Assembly: GCA_958448395.1 (NCBI GenBank)
Contig: CAUDDP010000054.1
Location: 1-13,933, forward strand
Direction of reading: 5' to 3'
DNA length: 13,933 nt
DNA from: an uncultured Oscillospiraceae bacterium
GTDB lineage: Bacteria > Bacillota > Clostridia > Oscillospirales > Ruminococcaceae
Part shown: in pieces, positions 6,263 through 12,676 of the stretch
Layout of the letters: each line of letters begins with the position of its first letter
How positions within the stretch are numbered: position 1 is the stretch's first letter
Translations under genes and position numbers: made by a program
Notes under the pieces: model-generated
Database searches by the model: none
What the model was told of the DNA's origin: nothing
Seen by the model: only the letters and a program-made list of their open reading frames with translations

Positions 6263-7564
6263 TTACGGCCCATAAGGAACAAATGGTGCGTTCGGGTCAT
6301 ACGTATTTTCATTCCCTAAGTAGTAAACCGATGGCCATTTAATATTTGTATTAGGGGTACTGCCCGTAGTACCTTCGTAAGGATCCTCGCCTTCTCGCAC
6401 CATTCTTGCACAGATTACAAGCCGTGCCGTTTGGAAGGCACCATTGCAGGTGGAAAGGGTGAGAAGCTGATCACCATACTGCACATCAATACTGGTATTT
6501 CGCAACGTACGGCGTTTCACTTCATTGACATAATCGTAAAATGCAGCCTCATCCGCAAAATTGATCCGATTCCAATAATCGAACCGTGTTTCTGTGGTAT
6601 CCTCTGCATCTGCGATAAAATATGCATAAATCTTAAAGACGTATGTTTCATAATTGGAATTTAAGAAAATCAAAGGATGTGCATCATAATAACTCTCATC
6701 ACTCTTATAGTCCCGTAAACTACCAAACATGGAACGATCCCGCATGTTATGCCCATAGATAATCAGGTTATCAGAATTGGGAACCGCAAGCGTACCATCT
6801 TCTCCCACTACATCAAACTGACAGCGGGAATCCAGAAAAATGGAACCGTTCTGAGAATGATTCCCATATAAATCCCGATACAGGTAATATTCGTCGCCCT
6901 CTACATCATTCGGATGCTGCATCAACGGATAATCCACTTCGGTATCTGGAATAGAAATATACCCGGCAACTTCTGGATTAATTTCCAGCAGGCTAGCAGC
7001 TCCCTCCATCTTTGTATAATGTTTTACCTCTGTTGCAGTTTCGCTGGTTGCTTCTGCGGTTGGGTTTTCCTCTGCACCATCTGACACAGCCTGTTCTGCC
7101 GTATTTTGCGTTGTAGCTTGATGATAGTTGTTTCCAATTTGCTCATATAGATTTTTGCTCTTCCATAGGTCAAGCAAATACTGTCCAATCAATACTAAAC
7201 AGGCAGCGAACACCAGAATGGAGATCCAAAAAATACATTTTCTCATTGTTTCACCAAACCCGTCTCCTCGTTTTGGAAACAGATCCCGTAGGATTTGCCG
7301 CTTGGTACGCTTTTTCTTTTTTCCATTCGATTTTCTCACTGGCAGCGGTGCTTTTGGCTGAAAGCGTTCCGGAAAAGCCTTTTTCTCCCTTGCCAGCTGA
7401 ATATTTGCTGCAATTCGCTGTTGCAGCATGGCTTCCTCCTCCGCTTCCTCTAACTTTTGCAGAGAAGAACGGATGGCATTCATTTTTTCTTGATGTTTTA
7501 CTTGTTCTGATTCCAAGGATGTTGTTGCAGCAGAAGATGCAGAGGGGGTTACATGTTCCGCCAT
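6263..7564 (-). CDS. Class B sortase with long cytoplasmic N-terminal region
   Basis: The start at 7564 (MAEHVTPSAS) has GGAGGA six bases upstream. A longer open frame to 7777 only shadows the preceding gene and is Cys-rich, so it is rejected. This gives 433 residues. Residues 1-105 are cytoplasmic and charged, with a coiled-coil-like part (~18-62, QKLEEAEEEAMLQQRIAANI) and a basic patch (KSNGKKKKRTKRQ, 78-90). One membrane segment spans ~110-133, and a low-complexity linker covers 145-180. The sortase core runs from about 190 to 390: YISIPDTEVDYPLMQ (202-216), IFLDSRC (242-248), LIIYGHNMRDRSMFGSL (267-283, H272), YGDQLLTLSTCNG (363-375, C373) and R381. A 40-residue extension, rich in Asn/Pro/Tyr, ends NAPFVPYGP. 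The first codons overlap the end of the CinA gene by 16 bp, which suggests translational coupling. Confidence 0.92.
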   Translation of the reverse strand: MAEHVTPSASSAATTSLESEQVKHQEKMNAIRSSLQKLEEAEEEAMLQQRIAANIQLAREKKAFPERFQPKAPLPVRKSNGKKKKRTKRQILRDLFPKRGDGFGETMRKCIFWISILVFAACLVLIGQYLLDLWKSKNLYEQIGNNYHQATTQNTAEQAVSDGAEENPTAEATSETATEVKHYTKMEGAASLLEINPEVAGYISIPDTEVDYPLMQHPNDVEGDEYYLYRDLYGNHSQNGSIFLDSRCQFDVVGEDGTLAVPNSDNLIIYGHNMRDRSMFGSLRDYKSDESYYDAHPLIFLNSNYETYVFKIYAYFIADAEDTTETRFDYWNRINFADEAAFYDYVNEVKRRTLRNTSIDVQYGDQLLTLSTCNGAFQTARLVICARMVREGEDPYEGTTGSTPNTNIKWPSVYYLGNENTYDPNAPFVPYGP

Positions 7565-8139
7565 AGGGATTCCTCCATCAGTATTTTCCTTGCAATGCCA
7601 AATGCACAAACGGCAGTTCCCTGTCGTACAGCCTCCCTTGTGTGTACGCCCAATTGTGCAAACGGCAAATGCACTGCAAATGCAGTACCGCAATATGCAA
7701 CACCCAAAAAAACTGTCCCCACAGGCATTTCTGCTGTTCCGCCGCCCGGTCCGGCATAACCAGTCACAGAAAGACATAAATCTGCATGTGATAACATCGC
7801 AATGCCCTTTGCCATTGCGACTGCCGTTTGCGGACTAACTGCCGTATAGGTTTCCAGTGTTTCATGCGGCACATGCAGAATAGCTTCCTTCATCGCATTG
7901 GTATATGTACAGATACCCAGTGCAAACATCTGAGATGCTCCTGGCACAGCAGTAATACACTGTGACAGCAGTCCGCCTGTACAGCTTTCTGCCGTCGCAA
8001 TGGTTCGCCTGTTTTCACATGATAATTGTACAATATTTTTAACAAGGTTGTCAAGTTGTTTTTGGTTTTCTTGGTATATTTTCTGAACCTCATCAAAATC
8101 ATATCTCCGTTTTATCACAATTTCACCAACCTCGTGCAT
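7549..8139 (-). CDS. pncC: CinA C-terminal domain protein, nicotinamide-nucleotide amidohydrolase (PncC)
   Basis: PncC hydrolyses nicotinamide mononucleotide to nicotinate mononucleotide plus ammonia, feeding pyridine nucleotide salvage. Family motifs are TAESCTGGLLS (49-59) and SVTGYAGPGGGTAEMPVGTV (124-143), with R168 in the HTREA segment. At 196 residues it is a stand-alone domain; the N-terminal COG1058 half of full CinA is absent and nothing upstream encodes it. The first ~30 residues are an extra charged helix-like extension. The ATG at 8139 has no clear ribosome binding site but lies 12 bp after the ThiI stop, which would suit translational reinitiation. A GTG at 8118, with GAGG 11 nt upstream, is an alternative giving 189 residues. 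The 3' end overlaps the downstream sortase start, so the enzyme is probably in this operon by housekeeping co-location only. Confidence 0.88.
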   Translation of the reverse strand: MHEVGEIVIKRRYDFDEVQKIYQENQKQLDNLVKNIVQLSCENRRTIATAESCTGGLLSQCITAVPGASQMFALGICTYTNAMKEAILHVPHETLETYTAVSPQTAVAMAKGIAMLSHADLCLSVTGYAGPGGGTAEMPVGTVFLGVAYCGTAFAVHLPFAQLGVHTREAVRQGTAVCAFGIARKILMEESLWRNM

Positions 8140-8151
8140 TTCTATGCAAAC

Positions 8152-9351
8152 TCAAATTATAAATGTACTTCCTGTCTGCATTCGGAAAATCTTCATCTTC
8201 GTATTGGCAACCGATTTCTCTACAGATGCGGTAAAATCATATTGTCCCTGTGCCGCTTCCACCTCTTCCAGAGACGGCCGCACCTTCGGATGCTTCGGTG
8301 TAAAAACAGTACAGCAATCCTCATAGGGCAACGTAGAGAGGGTAAAGGTATCAATCTGCCGTGCTGTTTCAATAATTTCCGTTTTATCCATTCCAATCAG
8401 CGGACGGAAAATCGGAATACGGCTGACTGCATCCGTACAAACCAGTCCCTGCATCGTCTGGCTGGCAACCTGTCCAATGCTTTCTCCGGTAATCAACGCA
8501 CTGCAATCATCTTTTTCCGCAATTTGCTGTGCAATTTCCACCATCAGCCGCCGCATAATAATTGTAAAATATGGCTCTGGACAGTTCCGCTTAATTTCCT
8601 CTTGAATTTCAGTGAACGGCACGCAAAAGAATGCAATGCTGCCGCAGTAACCAGTCAGCTTCTGACAAAGCTGTTCTACCTTCTCCTGTGCACGATCTGA
8701 GGTGTACGGAGGACTGACATAGTGAATAGCAGAAATATGCACACCACGCCTTGCCATACGATAACCAGCAACGGGACTATCGATGCCACCAGACAGCAAT
8801 AGAAGTGCCTTTCCGCTGCTACCGACCGGCAAACCACCTGCCCCCTTTTCATTTCCGGCATGAACAAAAGCATTCTTTTCTCGAATTTCTACCATTACAG
8901 TGACATCTGGATGTTTTACATCCACTTGCAAGTGTGGATATGCTTCTAACAGCTGTCCGCCCAGCTCCCGACAAATGTCGGGCGATTTCAATGGAAATTG
9001 TTTATCAGCACGCTTAGCCTCCACTTTAAATGTCTTTGCCCCAAGCAATTCATCTTCCAGATAGGAAATTCCCATACGGGAAATATCCGCCATATCCTTT
9101 TCACAGACACATGCCTTACAAAGAGCAGCAATACCAAACACCTTCTTCAAGGTTTCCATAACGGTATCCAAATCGGTTTCCGGCGATTCCGGCACAATAT
9201 AAATGGTAGACTGTGCACGAGTATAGGCGAAACTGCCGAGCGGTTTCAGTCTCCGCTTTATATTTTTCATCAAAATATCTTCAAATGTGTTACGGTTCAG
9301 TCCCTTCAGAGCTAACTCCCCGTATTTTGCAAGAATGATTTCTGTTTGCAT
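8152..9351 (-). CDS. thiI: tRNA 4-thiouridine sulfurtransferase ThiI
   Basis: ThiI adenylates uridine 8 of tRNA and inserts sulfur to give 4-thiouridine, a near-UV sensor; in some bacteria it also serves thiamine thiazole synthesis. The layout is typical of the short form without a rhodanese domain (399 residues). An N-terminal ferredoxin-like domain (AKYGELALKGLNR, 8-20) leads into a THUMP domain (to ~170, with IREKNAFVHAG). The PP-loop domain has SGGIDSPVAGYRMARRG (187-203), MRRLM (266-270), ITGESIGQVASQT (287-299) and YEDCCTVFTPKHP (343-355), which carries the conserved Cys near 346/347. AAAGGA lies 8 nt before the ATG. Its gene follows the cysteine desulfurase by 34 bp. Without a rhodanese domain it must take sulfur directly from a desulfurase, which the neighbour supplies, as with NifZ-ThiI of B. 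subtilis. Confidence 0.95.
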   Translation of the reverse strand: MQTEIILAKYGELALKGLNRNTFEDILMKNIKRRLKPLGSFAYTRAQSTIYIVPESPETDLDTVMETLKKVFGIAALCKACVCEKDMADISRMGISYLEDELLGAKTFKVEAKRADKQFPLKSPDICRELGGQLLEAYPHLQVDVKHPDVTVMVEIREKNAFVHAGNEKGAGGLPVGSSGKALLLLSGGIDSPVAGYRMARRGVHISAIHYVSPPYTSDRAQEKVEQLCQKLTGYCGSIAFFCVPFTEIQEEIKRNCPEPYFTIIMRRLMVEIAQQIAEKDDCSALITGESIGQVASQTMQGLVCTDAVSRIPIFRPLIGMDKTEIIETARQIDTFTLSTLPYEDCCTVFTPKHPKVRPSLEEVEAAQGQYDFTASVEKSVANTKMKIFRMQTGSTFII

Positions 9352-9385
9352 AAATCATTTCCTTTCTAAACAAATCAATCCAATC

Positions 9386-10516
9386 TCAATATAGCAGCAT
9401 TTCTCTTGCTGCCTGTAAGCCAGAAATCAATGCATCCAGTGCTTCAGTTGGTGTTTCAGAAGAAAGACTAACACGCAAAATACTGTCTGCCTCCTGTTCT
9501 GTTGCACCGAACAAAACTGGTACACCGCTGTTCTTTCCTTTGGAACAGGCAGAACCACTGGAAACAAAAACATCTCGTTTTTCCAGAAAATGCAGAAGAA
9601 TTTCAGAACGGTACGGTCGCATGGAAAAGCTGATAATATAGGGAGAGGCATCCGCTGAAGAATGAATTTTACAGTTTGGAACGGTTTGCAGCTGTTCCAA
9701 TAGGTAGGCTTTTTTCTCAGCAACGATCGAATAGCGTTCCTGAATATTTCTGCCATATGTCTGCACAGCTGCACCAAATGCAGCAATAAGTGGTACACTT
9801 TCTGTTCCTGGACGCAGTCCCCGTTCCTGTGAACCACCATGAAAGGTCGGATGCAGATGCACACCGTTCTTCTGATATAATGCTCCAACACCTTTTACAC
9901 CATGAATTTTATGGCCACTAACAGAAAGCAGATCCGCCTGCAAAGCATGTACTTGAAATGGAATTTTCAAGAAACCCTGTACGGCATCACAATGGGTGAT
10001 CAAATCCGGAAATCGCCGTTTTGCTGCTCGAAAGACCGACTGTACTGGCAGGCAGTAACCCGTTTCATTGTTCACCATCATCATACTCAACAGACAGGTA
10101 TTTTCATCTACTTCTGCCAAAAAATCTGCCGCATGATAGCAACCATTTTTATCTGGTGCAACCGTTACGACTTGATAACCGCAATCCTGCAAATACTGCA
10201 TCGTATTGCGAACAGAAGCATGTTCTACCGCACTAACAACCAATTTCTTTTTTCGTTTGCCATAAGTTTGCACCGCACCAGTAATCGCAAGATGATTGCT
10301 TTCCGTTGCACCAGAAGTAAATGTTATTTCCTGCAGAGTACAGCCAAGCACCGCTGCAATCCAACTGCGTGCCTGTTCCACTTCCCGCTGTGCTTCTACA
10401 CCCAGTCGATGCAGAGAGGATGGATTTCCGTAGTGTGTTGTCAAGCAACGCTGCAATGCCTCTATTGCTGCTGAACAGGGCTTTGTAGTTGCTGCATGGT
10501 CAAGATAATATTCCAT
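9386..10516 (-). CDS. Cysteine desulfurase (NifS/IscS family), probable sulfur donor for ThiI
   Basis: This PLP enzyme turns L-cysteine into alanine and an enzyme-bound persulfide. All landmarks are present in its 376 residues: YLDHAATT (4-11), TSGATESNHLAI (67-78), VEHASVRNT (97-105, H99 stacking on PLP), NNETG (149-153), HCDAVQGF (175-182, D177/Q180), SVSGHKIHGVKGVGALY (198-214, Schiff-base K203) and SSGSACSKGK (319-328, persulfide C324). The long active-site loop matches the IscS-like group. No IscU/NifU scaffold or IscR regulator is in the window. With ThiI 34 bp downstream, tRNA thiolation is the most likely job (B. subtilis NifZ type) rather than general Fe-S assembly. The ribosome binding site is weak (GGTGG 12 nt upstream of the ATG). 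A good promoter and a structured leader lie upstream. Confidence 0.94.
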   Translation of the reverse strand: MEYYLDHAATTKPCSAAIEALQRCLTTHYGNPSSLHRLGVEAQREVEQARSWIAAVLGCTLQEITFTSGATESNHLAITGAVQTYGKRKKKLVVSAVEHASVRNTMQYLQDCGYQVVTVAPDKNGCYHAADFLAEVDENTCLLSMMMVNNETGYCLPVQSVFRAAKRRFPDLITHCDAVQGFLKIPFQVHALQADLLSVSGHKIHGVKGVGALYQKNGVHLHPTFHGGSQERGLRPGTESVPLIAAFGAAVQTYGRNIQERYSIVAEKKAYLLEQLQTVPNCKIHSSADASPYIISFSMRPYRSEILLHFLEKRDVFVSSGSACSKGKNSGVPVLFGATEQEADSILRVSLSSETPTEALDALISGLQAAREMLLY

Positions 10517-10528
10517 ATGTTTTAAAAA

Positions 10529-10559
10529 CCACCGTTTCTATCATGGCGGGGCAAGCCCC
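10529..10559 (-). promoter_or_regulatory. Possible structured leader of the desulfurase operon
   Basis: In the transcript leader, GGGGC and GCCCC (10548-10559) form a compact hairpin. Directly after it, CCGCC (10545-10549) could pair instead with GGTGG (10529-10533), which overlaps the presumed ribosome binding site and is followed by TTTTT. The two pairings share bases 10548-10549 and so exclude each other. This could regulate initiation or early termination, but the second stem is only 5 bp with a G-T pair, so chance is quite possible. Confidence 0.3.
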
Positions 10560-10601
10560 TTATTTAAGATACCATATCATTATACCACACTTCTATCATG
10601 G
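10536..10601. repeat. Direct repeat TTCTATCATGG, two copies 55 bp apart
   Basis: Identical 11-mers occur at 10536-10546 and 10591-10601. On the leftward promoter, the second copy lies in the -35/-10 spacer and the first lies in the leader. This spacing (about five helical turns) is compatible with a repressor operator pair, but no operator family is recognised and the copies are not themselves palindromic. Confidence 0.4.
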
Positions 10602-10607
10602 ATGCAA
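10579..10607 (-). promoter_or_regulatory. Sigma-A-type promoter for the leftward desulfurase operon
   Basis: On the - strand, TTGCAT (10607-10602) and a perfect TATAAT (10584-10579) are separated by exactly 17 bp. Transcription would start near 10572, giving a leader of about 55 nt before the desulfurase ATG. Confidence 0.75.
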
Positions 10608-10667
10608 GAGGATTTTCACGGATTTCCATTACATCATTTTTCTTTGTGAAAAGGAAAACCGCATATA

Positions 10668-10696
10668 TTGACAATATACCCGAAATGCCGTATAAT
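10668..10696 (+). promoter_or_regulatory. Consensus sigma-A promoter for the DUF2079-trkH operon
   Basis: TTGACA (10668-10673) and TATAAT (10691-10696) match consensus at all twelve positions with the ideal 17-bp spacer. Initiation is expected near 10703, leaving a leader of about 50 nt that includes AAAGGA (10742-10747), 8 nt before the ATG. Such a perfect promoter suggests strong, largely constitutive vegetative transcription. Confidence 0.88.
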
Positions 10697-10755
10697 AACA
10701 AGAGATTGCCGACAATTGTTTGGCAAGAAAATGAGAAGAAGAAAGGATTGCATCA

Positions 10756-12654
10756 ATGAAAAAACAAGAAGACTTACAACAGCCACAATTAATGGCAAAT
10801 GAGACAGAAGAAATACCGCCGCCACTTACCAGACGGGAACGAATACGGGATATTTTTGGCACACCTGCTGACGCATTATTTCGAATACTCATTTCCTATT
10901 TGACTGTTGCAGCAATATTTATTGTTGTGAATCAACTGGATGACCGTCCACCGATCTTCGACTGGATGAACTTCATTCTTACAGTTTCCTTGCCCCAGAT
11001 ACTCTCTTTTACTTTCCTTTGCTTTTCGATTGCAACTGCACTACGGTATCTGTTAAGGTGGGAACGGTTTGATAAAATATTTGCACTCTGTGCGACCAGT
11101 TTCTTTTTATTGATGGCACTTTGGCGTGGCAATGGATTTCCGGCAGCAGTCGCTGGTCTGTTACTATTATGGATGGTAACAAACTATACAGCGGATCGCA
11201 CGATGTTATTACAAACTCGTCGACTCTCCAAACGAATTTGCATCATTTTAGTTGTTAGTCTCACACTACTGATAGTATTATTCACTGGCATTACACAGGT
11301 ATACCATCATAAAATCTTTGGAACCAGTTGCTTTGACCTCGGCATTTTTGTGCAGATGTATCACTCTATCATCACAAACGGTACAATGCAAGTTACCTGT
11401 GAACGAGCAAAAGAGCTATCTCACCTTGCGGTGCACGTTTCCCCGATCTATTATTTGCTTGCACCAATTTACCTACTGTTTCCCCATGCAGAAACACTGT
11501 TGTTCGTGCAGCCAGTCATTGTTTTCAGCGGTGTGCTGCCACTATACTGGATCACAAAAGGCCGTGGATTTTCTCCTTGGACGACCTTATGCCTCTGCAT
11601 CACCTATCTGTTCAGCAGCTCACTGATTGGTCCTTGTTATTTTGATTTTCACGAAAATGCATTCCTGCCGCCGTTATTGATGTGGCTATTCTGGAGCATC
11701 GAACGAAAAAAATGGTGGATGCTCTACCTGAGCGGTGCATTGATACTTTTGGTCAAAGAGGATGCTCCATTGTATTTGATTTGCATCGGATTATATCTAT
11801 TTAGCAGCAAAATAAACCGTATACATGGCAGCATTTTAACTGTAATTTCTGCAATTTATTTTGGCATCGTTACTGCCTGCTTGCGACGATTTGGGGACGG
11901 CGTTATGAGCAGCCGATTCTCACAGTTTTATTTAGAGCAGGATGGCTCATTTGCAGAACTGCTTGTCAATGCAATCAAGAATCCAACCTATTTTTTGAAT
12001 CATCTCATATCAGAAGATGCACTGGCATTCTTTTTTATGGTCATGCTACCACTTTGTTTTCTGCCATTTCTCACAAAAAAACTATCACGATATTTTCTAT
12101 TTGTACCATTTGCTGTAATGAATCTACTCGTATCCGCTTCCTACGCTGCTGCCGCAAGCATCCACTATCAATATGTATTTGGAACATGGACATGCCTGTT
12201 CTATTTGTCCATTCTGAACTGGCAGGATTTGGAAGCCATGAAACGCAAAAAATTAGTTACTGCAATGGCCTGTATCTCCTTCTTTAGTGCTTATACACTC
12301 TTTACCAACAATCTTTGGTATCGGGAAGAATATATCAATAAAAAAGAATATTATACAGAAATGGAAGAAGTTATGGCACGTATTCCAGAAGATGCCTCTG
12401 TTATGTGTGATGGCTGGCATTTGCCACACCTTGCAAACCGAGATACCATCTATATACTGGATTCTGCTTCTGCTGAGACGCCAAGCAGTACAGATTTTGT
12501 AATTGTTCGACAGGATCTAGAAAAGGAAGATCAAAAATGGATTAAAAAAGAACAGGAAAAACTGAAAAAAGAAGGATACACTATATGGGATGCTGTAGAG
12601 GGCAGCTTCCAGATTTATATCGGTCCGGAATACGCTACTGCAAATCCAACTTAA
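10756..12654 (+). CDS. DUF2079 multi-pass membrane protein
   Basis: A 632-residue integral membrane protein. The first ~40 residues are charged and cytoplasmic, followed by roughly a dozen hydrophobic segments. DUF2079 hallmarks lie in the middle: SCFDLGIFVQMYHSI (191-205), the HLAVHVSPIYYLLAPIYLLF segment (223-242), CYFDFHENAF (294-303) and LVKEDAPLY (332-340). The conserved Asp, His and Glu residues in these motifs face a presumed active site. The family is generally regarded as related to GT-C glycosyltransferases, which use lipid-linked sugars, but no substrate is known. The C-terminal ~130 residues form a soluble part (MARIPEDASVMCDGWHLPHL and a Lys/Glu-rich helix), as in other GT-C-like proteins with an extracytoplasmic domain. 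The start is set by AAAGGA at 8 nt. The TrkH gene begins 22 bp downstream. Confidence 0.85.
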   Translation: MKKQEDLQQPQLMANETEEIPPPLTRRERIRDIFGTPADALFRILISYLTVAAIFIVVNQLDDRPPIFDWMNFILTVSLPQILSFTFLCFSIATALRYLLRWERFDKIFALCATSFFLLMALWRGNGFPAAVAGLLLLWMVTNYTADRTMLLQTRRLSKRICIILVVSLTLLIVLFTGITQVYHHKIFGTSCFDLGIFVQMYHSIITNGTMQVTCERAKELSHLAVHVSPIYYLLAPIYLLFPHAETLLFVQPVIVFSGVLPLYWITKGRGFSPWTTLCLCITYLFSSSLIGPCYFDFHENAFLPPLLMWLFWSIERKKWWMLYLSGALILLVKEDAPLYLICIGLYLFSSKINRIHGSILTVISAIYFGIVTACLRRFGDGVMSSRFSQFYLEQDGSFAELLVNAIKNPTYFLNHLISEDALAFFFMVMLPLCFLPFLTKKLSRYFLFVPFAVMNLLVSASYAAAASIHYQYVFGTWTCLFYLSILNWQDLEAMKRKKLVTAMACISFFSAYTLFTNNLWYREEYINKKEYYTEMEEVMARIPEDASVMCDGWHLPHLANRDTIYILDSASAETPSSTDFVIVRQDLEKEDQKWIKKEQEKLKKEGYTIWDAVEGSFQIYIGPEYATANPT

Positions 12655-12676
12655 ATGATTTTGGAGGAAAATAAAA

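Noticed and set aside
7565..7777. In-frame upstream extension of the larger sortase (start at 7777)
   Set aside because: The 71 extra residues overlap the well-supported CinA gene in another frame, are Cys-rich and unlike a sortase, and GGAGGA sits six bases before the ATG at 7564.
8026..8700. 224-codon + strand frame opposite thiI
   Set aside because: It is antisense to the conserved ThiI PP-loop region, has no recognisable motif and is His/Cys/Asn-rich as expected of a shadow frame.
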